Shown here in pieces: positions 31,941 to 42,790 of a DNA stretch of 64,000 nucleotides (position 1 is the stretch's first letter; every line of letters begins with the position of its first letter). This DNA is from Rhodocollybia butyracea (Eukaryota; Basidiomycota; Agaricomycetes; Agaricales; Omphalotaceae): positions 124,001 through 188,000 of the forward strand of contig JADNRY010000040.1 of the NCBI GenBank assembly GCA_015501585.1, in the 5' to 3' direction. Made by a program: the position numbers and the translations under genes. The notes beneath the pieces were generated by a model that saw only the letters and a list, made by a program, of their open reading frames with translations, had not been told where the DNA came from and searched no databases.

Positions 31941-31945
31941 TTCCA

Positions 31946-32580
31946 TCCATTGCATAGGTATGTAGCAGTATGAAATTTTAATTTCAATGCTCAAGCCATA
32001 GACATAGCACGAGCATAGTAAGTGTAGATAGGCTAGTTAGTTAGGGAGCAGCTGCTCTATCAAGGAATAACCTGCTGCATGTCAGTCGACAAAGCTTTTA
32101 TACACTTTGGTCATGCAAATGTACAGACACCGAAGCAGAGGACCTGGCATGAGATATTTCGAGCGAACGCATTCCCGGCACTAGTAACAGATCCCATAAC
32201 GACTTTCTGCTGGCAGTAAGCGATAGTGGCATTCTGAGCATGGAACCCAGAGATAACTCAAACTATCGGAGTATTTTCTCTGTGATTTGGAGGTATAGTT
32301 AGAGCGAGGGGCTCCAATTTGTGCTTAAGCGCTCATGAGAAGTTAAGGAAACATGGGGAAACATGGTATTGGCAAACGTAAGCTGAACTTTATGATGATC
32401 CCAGATTCCCAACAGACGAAGATAAACTGCGTGGTTTCTGTTTACTGATGCAGTGATGTTGTGGAAGACACAGGGAAGGCATGGTGTTCACTGGTTTTCA
32501 GTGGCTTCAGTGGAGAGCTGAATGACTTCTTCAAGTTACCAGAAATTCACCAGCTCCACTGGTATAGTTCGCTGAGATGA
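31946..32580. other. Spacer, nothing recognised
   Basis: No frame longer than about 50 codons with coding character. A TGGTGTTCACTGG/TCAGTGG-type simple repetition occurs near 32485-32515. Confidence 0.45.
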
Positions 32581-32986
32581 TCAGAAGACGCCGAGAAGTT
32601 TCCATTCATGACTGGAAGATGATGTTTGCTCTTTTCCCGCAGTGTGCCTTGATACGAATATAACCCTGACTTGTACGAATTCCTCTCGCCGTATTTTCAA
32701 AAGCTGTATCAAAAGATGGTAGAATTTCATTCGGAAGATCGCAAAGAATCTGTTGGTCGATTGAGCTAAGAAGCCCCTCACATACTTACTGGGCGGGTTT
32801 GCTCTTCTTAGTTATCTGAGGTGCATTCATTTTCGCAGTCGCCTTGGACCCTATGGAAGGAAGTTGATGGCTGGTAGACTTGGATTTGACAGTGTTTGGC
32901 CAATTCCCGAGGAAATTGAGGTTTGTTGGATTTATCAAATTGTTGGTTCCAAATATGTTCACTACACAAAAACGCTGATCGGCCAT
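32581..32986 (-). CDS. Small unrecognised protein, tentative two-exon model
   Basis: ATG at 32986 (MADQRFCVVNIF) runs to a good donor (GTAAGTATG at 32789). A 40-nt intron ending CAACAG would join in frame to 'FFAIFRMKFYHLLIQLLK' and stop at 32581, giving about 120 residues. A CTTACAG acceptor just before the ATG suggests a further upstream exon. No family or motif is recognised. It could also be a terminal piece of a longer gene or chance. Confidence 0.25.
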
Positions 32987-33320
32987 TACCTGTAAGCTAT
33001 GGGCACAAAAGCCGGGGCTGAAAGGGATTGCTGGTTCGATCTTATAACATGTCTAGGCCTAGGCAGATAGGGACAGGGTTCTGGGGGCAACGGGTAGCTG
33101 CGATGACTATGGAAGCAGTCTTGCATTAGGTTCATTGCAAGTGAAAGGGATCCAACATCGCGGTTAAGGCTTCTTGCATGTATATGTAGTGTGCTGCTGG
33201 TGGCGGTGGGTTTGGCTTGCGAAAACCAGAACGACGGTGAGCTGTCATTTTTTGGCAGAACCACGGTTCATCTAAGAAAATTTGTACGTGTATTGAGAAA
33301 TAATTGAGAAATAAATTGAA
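32987..33320. other. Spacer downstream of the reductase gene
   Basis: A minus-strand frame here lacks an ATG. It may hold an upstream exon of the small gene at 32581-32986. Confidence 0.35.
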
Positions 33321-36300
33321 TTACATCCCACGATCGACCCAGTATTTGACCCAAAGTTCGACGTCGAGGCGCCCAAGAGGGTTCAAGTCACGATTGATCT
33401 TCTTACTAAGGCGTTGGATATTGGACGTCTCAAGGATAGTCCCACCAAGCGCTTCCACTCCCACGTTCTTCCCTTCAGTTGCTGCGGATAAAGCATGTAT
33501 AAAATCCATGATCTTGTAAGCTGGCTGAAAATGAAACAAAGAGTTAGTAAAATCGGAGAAAAACGCACTAAGAAGGACTTACGAGGTCATTGCTGGCCCT
33601 TTCTGGCGAGGCATTACCGGCATCTGCTAGAGCTTTGACCCAGCTTTTGAATGCGATTAGGGGTAAGGCCTCAGAAGACAGATGCTTGACAGAAATGAGC
33701 GACTCTCTAATAGCACCCATGACGCTAGTCCAGGAGACAGGTTTGGGATGTACTAAGTTTATGGCGAAAGGTGGATCTTCGAAGATAAACGCTACATCAA
33801 GAATTGCTCCGGCGACTGCGTCCATCGGGAGCCAGGAGATAACCTGTAAAGGGGTCAGCAAGCTATCCGAAGCTATAGGGAGCCCAACTTACTCCAGGCG
33901 CATCTGGAAGCATGCCCAGAACGAGGCTAGATTTGATAATCATCGGTAGCCAGTCTGTCATAGCCCAAGCGCCATTCGGACCACCAGCGATTTGTCCAAT
34001 GCGGAAAGACGACGCGCGTAGTCCACTTTGTGCCAGAATCTGAGCTGGGTGTAAGAGTCTTGTCTACTCGTAGCGAGAACTGTAACAAACCCGTTCCGAA
34101 ACATATTTGCTCTCTCCATACCCGGCTCCGACTGCATACTGAAAGTCAGTGATTACCTCCTCGGGGTAGGGACCCAGAACGCTTGAATTCCACGATTGAG
34201 CAGATCCAATGGACGATGTAAACAGAAACCGTAATGACGCCGCATAGCGAGACGCGCGAGCCAGGTCGATGAGGTTACGGACCCCCCGAACATGGGGCTC
34301 GAATGAAGATAGCGAAAGATTAAAGTCTAACCTCCACGCGTTGTGGACAATAAACGTCAATGACTCTTGAAGCTATTTCTCGGTCAGGAACAGTTGAGGA
34401 AAAGGAAATATGAACCAAGTCCATACCTTGCTGTACACTGCATCTGTTAAACCTAACTTTGGCTGATGACTTTCACCCTCGAGCAAAACAAGCTTTTCAG
34501 AAGAAAGAAGGCCAAGGTCGAGGTCTTTATCCTTGAATCGTTCTTGATGCCGCTTCAGAATAGACAGCCTTGAAGAAGGTCTGTTCAAAGTATACACCTC
34601 GGCGACAGATTCATTTGAGAGTAAAGCAGCGAGGAACTGCGCTCCAAGGTTACCTGTTGATCCAGTTAGAAGCACCACAAATTTCGAGGGTACACTGTCA
34701 GCATTAGATGCTGGAATGGGGGTTTCGAGCCCCTTGGAGTAGATTGAGATCATGTCTTCTATCGCAGCCTTATGGCTATCCTCAAGAATACTGTTCTGAC
34801 CTGGGCTTTCGATGAGTCCCAAGATGAACTTAGAAAGCTTGGCGATGGTTGGATAGTTGTATACGGTATTCTGGGAAATCACTCGAGAGGCTGCAATGTT
34901 ACCGGTGGCCTGCAGTGAGCTGACGAGGCGTCGTCGTAAAATCGTCGCACACAAGCTAAAGAAGCGTTCACGTCACGAACAGGGCCCAGAGTAAGGAACT
35001 TTCGGCTCGCCTATCAAATCCGTGCTCAAAGATATCGTCGAAATTGCTGACAGAATTGTGACATAGATCTTCCACTTGTGTTGCGAGCCACTCTTGAACC
35101 GTCGTACTTTCCCAATTTGAAGGAGGGTCGACACTACTGGTGTTTGATTCAACGATTTCGTATCTGTACCGGACTGTTATTAGCGCTATCCTCGCACTAC
35201 GAACTTGGAAAAACAAGCGTACATCTGGTCAATCTCCTTCACATAGTCCCTTAATGCCGCTTTACGCATGACCGTCCCTTTCCCAGCTCGCGGTAACGGT
35301 CTAGTAGATGAGGTTATGAGGATCATCTCCTTGAAGATCTTACTGAATCCAGGAAGTATTTTATTGCCTTCTTCGATAACAGGCCTGAGATGAATAGCGG
35401 TTAGTGCGTGATTATTCGGAGAATGCACAGCAACGTACCAGATCTTGTTACGGAAACTAGTCACCTGAGCTTGGTCGTCGACGTCAACCTGACTCTCGGG
35501 GGAAGGTTCGATTAAAACTCCAGGCTGATCTCGTTCACGTCCGAACATGATCACCCCCTTCAGCCTATCATCAACAAGAAATGAGCACGAAAGCACATCA
35601 AATTAGATGTAACGTCGCTCACTTACAGAGGACTCTGACTGACGATGGTTTCAAACGGAGCCGGGACAGTCTTTTCACCAGAGGAATGGATGATAACGTC
35701 ATCTGCTCGTCCGACTCTAACGAAAAGAATTTGATCGATAATCACCATGATGCGTCATGCGAAACGTACATCGACCACAATCCAGGCTTGGTAGGATGAG
35801 GGGACCACAAATCTGATGTTGCGTACCCAGCAACATCAGGGAGGTTTTCTACAGATACGCGAAATGTGTCTGTGTTCTGAGAGGGTGCACGTCAATGTGA
35901 TGAGTAGATTCCGACTCGGAGCACTCACCAAGCATTGCAGCTCGAATGTGCCATTTCCTTGAGGAATCCATCTGATATTGGGAGTGTCTAAAAACCTGTG
36001 CCATGCCCAGTCCTCATGATTCCCAATCAAGTCGTACGTAGCTGGGGCTCCGAATTCGGTCCCGCCATAAACAGCACGCAATGGAACACCACGTGCAACG
36101 AGATAATCACCAACGGTTGAAGCTAGCGGTCCCCCGCCGAAGATCTCGTAGAAAGATTTCAGCGTAAGCATCGTTTAACGCTTGTAGCAAACTCACCAAA
36201 ACCTTGAGTTTTCGCAAAATTTCTACACTTGAGGGAGACTGAGCCCAGATCTGAATCATAGCGGGGAGTGTATAGCACGCGCTGCATGATGTTCGCTCAT

Positions 36301-37252
36301 ATTGCTCAAGAATGTTGTCCGGGGTCGGCGTAATGGGTAGTGCATCGGCCCTTGTAACAACAGGAGGGTAAATTCCTACAGGAGTAGCAGCGAACAGTGG
36401 AACTATGACTTGAATATAGATTCCGATGACATGGAAGCTGGGTAAACCACAACTCCCTATAACCATTTTGTGGTCACGATATTGAGCTGAAAGGGCTGGT
36501 TATACGGTCAGTGCAGGCGGAGTCTTAGAAATGAGTGGATTCTCGACTCACAAGTCGACATCCAAGTCATGAAAATTACTGTATGAGATATGGAAATGGC
36601 TTTTGGGAGACCAGTGCTTCCCGAAGAGTGCAAGATTATAGCAATATCATCTGGCTCAGGATTGGACGAATGAGGATAAAGTTCGAAGGGTTCCTTCATA
36701 GTTTCGGATCCCAATCTTGGGAACAGGTCATGTAAACTAGGGATTTCTTCGAAAGTAACCTCATAAACAGTTTCACCAGATGTCAGTTCCGTTTTGACAT
36801 TCTGAAGGAAGTCCTGTAGAGTGGATTGTGTACAGAGCAGTCGATGGGCGCCAGATTTCTTCAACAAATTCACCACTGCGGCAGCCGTATTACGGTGAGA
36901 GATGAGAAGTGGCTACGAAATTACTGTCAGTCACGGTGATAACGTCGTCAATGTATCTTACAATCATGCCAGCCTCTATCAGGCCCGCGAACACTGCTGA
37001 ATATACCAGAGTATCTGACAAAGCTACAATGCCCACTACTTCATGTCTGGGACCAAGGCCAAGGTGATACGGACGAATGAGATGAGCTGCGCGATGAGAA
37101 GCCCGAACGAACTCGAGATATTTAATCTCTGTAGGCTTGTTTTTTCCATCTTCAGCATAGATGTATATCGTTTCCTCTGGGTTGTGTTCATAGTGGAATT
37201 GTAGAAGTTGAGGGACAGTTGTGAACTGACTTAGTGAGGGAAAGATCATCAT
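33321..37252 (-). CDS. NRPS-like adenylate-forming reductase (A-T-R), multi-exon
   Basis: ATG 37252, stop TAA 33321-33323, roughly a dozen introns. The adenylation domain carries 'HSSGSTGLPKAISISH' (ATP-binding A3 motif, near 36580), 'AVYGGTEFG' (A5, near 36065) and 'GRADDVIIHSSGEK' (A7, near 35690). The carrier domain has 'FEHGFDSL', with the phosphopantetheine-bearing Ser formed only after splicing at 34956-35010. The reductase domain starts with 'LTGSTGNLGAQFLAALL' (NAD(P)H-binding GxxGxxG, near 34665) and has the SDR catalytic pair in 'YGESKYVSERV' (near 34115). Such enzymes adenylate a carboxylic acid, tether it, and release it reductively as an aldehyde, as alpha-aminoadipate reductase does. 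The substrate cannot be read here. There are no condensation domain and no tailoring genes next to it. Confidence 0.88.
34956..35010 (-). other. GC-AG intron in the carrier domain of the reductase
   Basis: A 55-nt intron with donor AG/GCGAGC and acceptor TTTAG. Joining GAT AG to C TTG gives Asp-Ser-Leu, the expected DSL of the carrier motif. No GT donor nearby gives a reading frame. Confidence 0.7.
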
Positions 37253-37414
37253 CGGTTAAGTAGAAAAGTGATGAGACGCTCAAGGCTTTAAAGTCCTCTG
37301 GTCACAAGTACAGTAACCGATTTCGTTTAGTGACAAATAAGGCATTACTGTAATACCGGTACATACTATTTAGTCCCTGGAACTAGAACGGCAACGAGAG
37401 CGATTCATCAAGCA

Positions 37415-38790
37415 TCATTTTATTATTAGAAAATTTGCAGATGAGAGACTTCCATCTTTAACTTTCTTTAGATCAGCTCTCAACTGTGCGAACAGCGTAA
37501 CTTTCTCAGGTATCTGGAAAATCACAATTCACGCCTCAATATTGACTGATATACAGTCACGCACCTGATAACTTTGGGTTTTCCCAGATGTACTTGGTAT
37601 AGCATAGAACAACGTTTCGGATGTGCTGCAGTCTGGATTTTATCTGAACACCTCAAAACGGACCAAGTTGAAGTACACTTACCTCGAGAGTGCTCAACAC
37701 TCGTGGAATGGATAAGCTTATATGGTTGTAGCCCTGGTGCGAAGACTGGTCTGACACTTCGGGAAGTTTGAGTACGCGTTACATGATCCAACATGATCCT
37801 GCCAGTTTTGAGGCCGATGAAACACGCAATTCGGGGCTGGTATCGAACCATTTTGGAAAGAAAGGGAGCGATTCCTTCCTTGTATTCAGTATCTTTTAGT
37901 TCATTTGCCTATCAATGATTGCAGGTTTAGGTGCTCAGATTAACACAAAGAAAAACCACTCGCCTCTGCTGTTGGTCTGTCGACGATATTGGTCTAGGCA
38001 ACAGAATTAGCACATAATTCAGGTAAAATATAGAGAAAACGTACTAGTCCCAAGCGAAAACGTTCAGGAAGAGTGAAGTCCTCGGATGGAGGGATCCGTT
38101 CAGATGTTAACTCTGGGTAATCAGTAAGCATCGCCCGTAACAGGCCAACGGGTCCCCTCAAGGATATGCTATACCTGAGAGATGAAGACATTTCCAAAAC
38201 TGGTTGGTTGGATGTCCAAAGTGATGGCCTGTCTCGGCGGAACGTTGGCCAGGACTATGCACATCACTTAGTGTCTTGTGGCATTCACAAAGTCCAGTTC
38301 AACTTACTTGACGCCACAAAAGACGACTGATGTTAAGCAAGTCAGGCAGGATATTACAGTACAATATTAATATCGACTTACTGTCCAGCGATTGTAATAG
38401 GCAGTCGTTCAAAGGTTTGAGATGAGCATAAACTTCAGGCGGAGCATATCTTCGAGCGGGCCTCTTTCCCTTGGCTTTCTTGCTTGGTGAAACGGGTTCC
38501 AACGGCTCCGAGTCGGATGCTTGTTCTTCATCTATTCGTTGCCGTTTAAGAGGTGAAGCCACAGGTTGTGAAGACTCGGATTTCATGCTTCTATCCTTCT
38601 TGGAAGGAGATGTTTGCACTGTCTTCGAAAAGTTTGATGCTGAAACCCCATGGCCAACCCCAGCGGTCGCGTCAAAGTTGTAGCTAAATCGCGACAAAGA
38701 AGCCTGGAAGCGTGAAAGACATTCTGCCGTTGGCGACTCTTCTAAAACTTCTTCATCAACTTCATCTTCTTTCGGAGCAAAAAGAGACAT
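37415..38790 (-). CDS. TDG: Thymine/uracil-DNA glycosylase, TDG/MUG family
   Basis: The gene was assembled across about seven introns. Exon 1 (from ATG 38790, MSLFAPKEDEVDEE) is an acidic/basic tail with a nuclear-type basic run 'KKAKGKRPARRYAPP'. The catalytic core follows: 'IVFCGVNPG' with the conserved Asn split by the intron at 38255-38307, then 'SAETGHHFGHPTNQFWKCLH'. Next come 'IPPSEDFTLPERFRLGLTNI' (38110-37965), a 'KMVRYQPRIACFIG' strand, 'GLQPYKLIH', and 'LFYAIPSTSGKTQSYQ', the family's C-terminal insertion loop. Stop TGA lies at 37415-37417. The enzyme removes T or U mispaired with G and starts base-excision repair in the nucleus. A TATA-like ATTTATATA lies about 75 bp upstream of the ATG. 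Confidence 0.9.
38255..38307 (-). other. Intron splitting the catalytic Asn codon of the glycosylase
   Basis: 53 nt, donor GTAAGT, acceptor GCATAG. The exon ends GTC AA and the next begins T CCT, giving Val-Asn-Pro. An alternative acceptor 12 nt upstream (CTAAG) would insert residues after the Asn and break the GVNPG motif. Confidence 0.75.
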
Positions 38791-39168
38791 GTGTGCTAAG
38801 CGCGCAAGTAAGCGCCTGCCTCATTTTGTTTTGACAACACCAGTAGCGAATAAAAAGAGGTATATAAATCATGTACATGTTTAAGTACTTACATAGAGTT
38901 CAATGGTTGAGGATGAGAGGAGATGTGGCAGAAAAAGAAAGAAATAGATGCGTAAGTATAGACAAAAAAACTACTCCAAAGAAAAAGGGAAATCATACTT
39001 GTGGGGAAAACATACATACATTTGAATCATAAAGCACTATGTGTTCTGCAAAATATTCTTCAAGACCGCATCGATAATACGATTTCCACCCAGAATGATC
39101 CAATGGCTTCCACATAAACACCAGCTCTTCCCCCTCAGAAATCACTTCTACATGAATCTATACGTTGC
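38791..39168. other. Intergenic between glycosylase and Atg4 genes
   Basis: Both genes are on the minus strand, so this holds the glycosylase promoter and the Atg4 3' UTR. Only short chance frames are present. Confidence 0.5.
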
Positions 39169-42100
39169 TCAATGGCCATCTACCCAATCATCAGTCAAAA
39201 CCCCTTTGACACCTCCACTCTGGGTTCTCCCACCATCTCGTGCGCGCGCATTGTGCATCCGCTTCTCCCTAATTGAAGCACCTACCCCTGTTGAATCATC
39301 ACCGGCACCTGACATCGACGAGGACGAAGAATAGGATGTCGATATGAGCCCAGGTCCATCAGCAGATGCATCTTCTGTAGCAACAGGGAAGGGGAAGGAT
39401 TCCGCTGTCGGTTGAGACGGAAGTCTCACTTTGGGAACAGGGACAGGGAGCTGCTTCTTCGGTTTCTTCTTCTTGTTCGTACTGCTACTAGACCTCGTCT
39501 TCTTCATCGCAGGAGCAATGAGGGCGCTACTTGGTGAATCGTCCGCCGAGGACTGAGGTTCATGAGTAATCGAGGGTGAATGCACGGGTGTAGAGGGTAG
39601 AGAGGGGTCCACCCAATCGTCTTCGATATCATCATTTGCCTCATCGAAGCTCTTGTCTTTCTCCGTTAGAGGAACATGGATTGCAGAATCAAATCGCGTA
39701 GCAGACGGCCCCGGGGTTATAGGGTCGACGGGATCCTCTTCTGTGTCTATTTCCTCACTTCTACTCCGGTCGCTCATAATACCACCGGTGGACCCATGCT
39801 GGCTAGCACTTGACAATGACAACGAAGCCGACCTAGACCGTGACTTGAAGCTAACGTCTGCACTAGGATCATCCTCCTCGAGTCGCGAGTCATCATCATC
39901 TCCCAAGTCCATCGTATCCATCTCGTCCGGATCCGACATGGACTCGAGGCCCATGTTGTCCGCCGAATCCGCGGCCCATGACGGAGCCTCATCTTGGATG
40001 GAAAATATCGTTTTCGGAAGCTAATGAGTTTAAACTCATTAGCTACGATCAGTAAGAGGAACAACTAAAACTCACCTGTCCAACTCTCTTTCGGAAATCT
40101 ACCCAATCCATTTCGTCCCGACACATGAACCCTATAAGCATACTAGGATCCAGTCCGCTCAGCGGCATTTTGCGCACCCGATCGCAATGAAAAGTCTTCA
40201 GCTCCGTAGCAGTATAAGCTGTAGCGTAATGCTCCTCCAAAGAAGTGAGATTGTGTTCGCGTACACTTGAGACACCAAGCTCGCTATAGTCCATATCCCC
40301 ACTGTTTCCTGAAGCTGGCGAGTCCGCTCTTGAATACGAGGGTTGAGGCGACGGTGACAAGGACCCGCCATTTGATAACGAGCGATCTACAGGAGAAGGT
40401 TGCGAGTGGAAGTACTGTTGTTGCAATGGAGAGGGTGATAGTGGGGCATGAAAAGATGAGCCGGTGCGAGTAGACGTTGGCGATCCGGGCATTGCACTTC
40501 CACCGCTACTACCAGAGCTTCCACCACTAGACGATCGAGCCTGATGCTTGTTCACCTTCTTAGAGACCTTTTTGGTCTTCTCTTTGTCCTTCTCTCGTTC
40601 GTCACCGGCATCTTCGGTACCATGACCAGATGATGAACCACTAGGACGAGAGAACGACGCAGATGAGAACCCAGAGCCGGGACCTACAGCCACGACCATA
40701 GGAGGTGGTCGCAAAGGGACAGCGGGTCGCGCGTGATGTGGATCCAGGTAGAATAAATTGTCGGCTTGAGAACCAACAAAGTAGTACGAGGAACTAGGTC
40801 TTCCCCCAGCGATTCCGACTGATTGAGGGAATGTGTAGAGCATCTGTAAAAGGACCGAAATGAGATATGAGAAGCTGGATCTCAAATGAACAGTTAATGC
40901 TAACCTTGATTGTATCATAGTAGATTGGATTGACTCCTTCTAAACCTAGTCTGATTCCGAAAAGCACAAGCACCGGCCTATCACCCCAAGATGTGTGTGT
41001 AGTACCTTTCCCTATAAATAATCAGTAATGAATAGATCGTCAACCAATTAAAGCTTACTTCTCCGTGGATACGAACTGGAGGAAGCACCATGAGAGGCGG
41101 CGTAGACATCCGTCTGCGTCAGTAGACCATCAGTAGCAACAGCTACACCCAATCCAGCATCAGGATATGCATTAACAAGGAATCTAACACGAAAACCTTT
41201 AAAATCACGCATAAAACCAAACGGGAACAAGAATTACTTGATAGCTCCAGCCGCTGTACTGGGTCCAAACCACATCCCTACATCCTTTCCCAAATCCTTT
41301 CCCGCCAAAGCCATCCGGTGAACACTAAACGGCGCCAGCTCCGATGGGGTATCCAAGAACCACGTCACAATCTGCACGTACGTCGCGTACTCTTTCGTCA
41401 TCTCCGGGTAAGGTGGCTTCCTCCAGTTTCTTCCCAAATGCACAAACAACAGAGAATTTGCCAACAGACTTTGTCCAGTTCGTAGCATGCATCCCCACCC
41501 AGAATCGCTCGTCCAACCTTTCTCCCCACCTAGCCCACCTACTGCCCAATTCCATTTGTTGCGGTTAGTCATGGTAGATGTAGGGCTCGACGGTCCTCTG
41601 CTGCTGTTATTGCTAAGACTTGTACTGAGTGATGAATCGGATTTATAAGAATCGGTGTAACGCGAGGAGGTGGCATTGGAGTTGGAAGAGAAGGTAGAAG
41701 GAGAGGCGGGAGTAGGAGTGGCAGAACCCATGATGGGTTCGCAAGCGGGCGGAGTCAATTGCTGTAGGCTACTATCCCGTATAGGAGGAAAATGCGAACG
41801 GTATGTTAGCCATACCCGCGAAGTGAAATCATCGTAAAATTCGGATGGCCAATTAGAGCCAGGTTTGGGATCCTTGGAGGTGGCGCTCTGTGTTAAGGAT
41901 GTGGATGCAGAGGGTGTGACGGTTGCTGATGACACAGAAGAAGAGAGGGACTGCGAAGGTGATGATGATGGAGGCTGGGATTGAGACAAGAACTGCGAAG
42001 AGGAATGGTGGACGTGTTGGCCACGTGAACGTGAACGTTTGTGGCCGTGATCCGAGGTTGTAGTTGACGCGACTGAGTCTTTGCGGCTTAAGTTACCGCT

Positions 42101-42727
42101 CGAGTATGAGGACGGAGGGGGCTGTGGCTGAATTGATGGAGGCTCGTATCCAGAATGCTGAACGCCTAGGATCCAGATGGAGTCGGTGCATTTGTCTGGC
42201 GTTGCATCGCTGTCAAGTAAGTAACGCATTGCTTTGTCGAGGTGGCCTTTACCATGCTTTGCCGCAGTAAATAGAGCAGATGCGCCGGTTATTCGGTTTC
42301 GGGGTGACGACCCAGTGGAGACGGAATTGGATTGGGCAAGGAGGGCTGGAAGCGACAGATCTGTAGATGACGTGGAAAAAGTATGTGAGAACCAGCCAGA
42401 TAGCCGTGTCGGCAGGTCGCCCATACGCGAGGAGGGCGAAGTGCTCTGAGAGATTTCACCGCTGTTTGGACGACTCCGCTGACGTGGTGACGGTATTGGG
42501 ACCGGCTCTACAATGACGGGAGTTTCCTCGAACGGTTCTTCGGATATCCTGCTGCTTTTTCGGGAGGGTCTAGTGGAAGATGAGGGCGAGGGAGTAGAGG
42601 GAAGCTCGGGCGAGCTAACAGCGCCTTCATTGACAGATTTGGATCTATCGCGGGATTTCTGCAGGAATTTCGGTAGCTTGGAACTGGGTGCAGGTGAAGG
42701 AGTGTGGCGCGAGTGTTTGCTAGACAT
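39169..42727 (-). CDS. ATG4: Atg4, cysteine protease of autophagy (peptidase C54)
   Basis: ATG 42727 ([12 protein letters not shown]) follows an acceptor TTCCAG, so a non-coding first exon is likely. The first 370 residues are Ser/Pro-rich. The catalytic Cys is in '[17 protein letters not shown]' (41500), followed by '[12 protein letters not shown]'. The Asp-His pair is in '[18 protein letters not shown]' (40760), ahead of '[20 protein letters not shown]'. Four introns separate the later exons. The C-terminal 260 residues (39954-39169) form an acidic, Ser-rich extension in which DDWVD occurs twice. Atg4 cleaves Atg8 after its C-terminal Gly and later frees it from phosphatidylethanolamine. 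At about 1150 residues it is two to three times the length of yeast Atg4 because of the two disordered tails. Confidence 0.93.
40019..40044. repeat. Perfect 26-bp palindrome over an Atg4 3' splice site
   Basis: The arms AGCTAATGAGTTT and AAACTCATTAGCT are exact inverse complements. On the minus strand the first arm contains a CTAAT branch-like motif and the second ends at the acceptor ATTAG of the last intron. Confidence 0.85.
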
Positions 42728-42730
42728 GGT

Positions 42731-42790
42731 CTGGAAGCAGAAACAGATCATTGTAAAGAAGAACAACGCTTGGCCAAATGAAAACTTACC
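42731..42790 (-). other. Probable 5' UTR intron of ATG4
   Basis: Donor CTCG/GTAAGTTTTC, acceptor CTGCTTCCAG followed by ACCATG. A frame without stops runs through it, so a longer N-terminus cannot be excluded. Confidence 0.55.

Noticed and set aside
32987..33264. A 92-codon minus-strand protein
   Set aside because: It has no ATG start (the first codon would be GTG) and no recognisable features.
38243..38266. Upstream acceptor CTAAG as the main splice site of the glycosylase
   Set aside because: It would disrupt the GVNPG motif; the CATAG acceptor 12 nt downstream restores it exactly.
40049..42727. Plus-strand frames such as 42513-42947 and 41344-41568
   Set aside because: They are antisense shadows of ATG4, which has unmistakable protease motifs.
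33321..42727. A biosynthetic gene cluster around the adenylate-forming reductase
   Set aside because: Neighbours are DNA repair and autophagy genes; no P450, transferase, transporter or regulator of such a pathway is adjacent.
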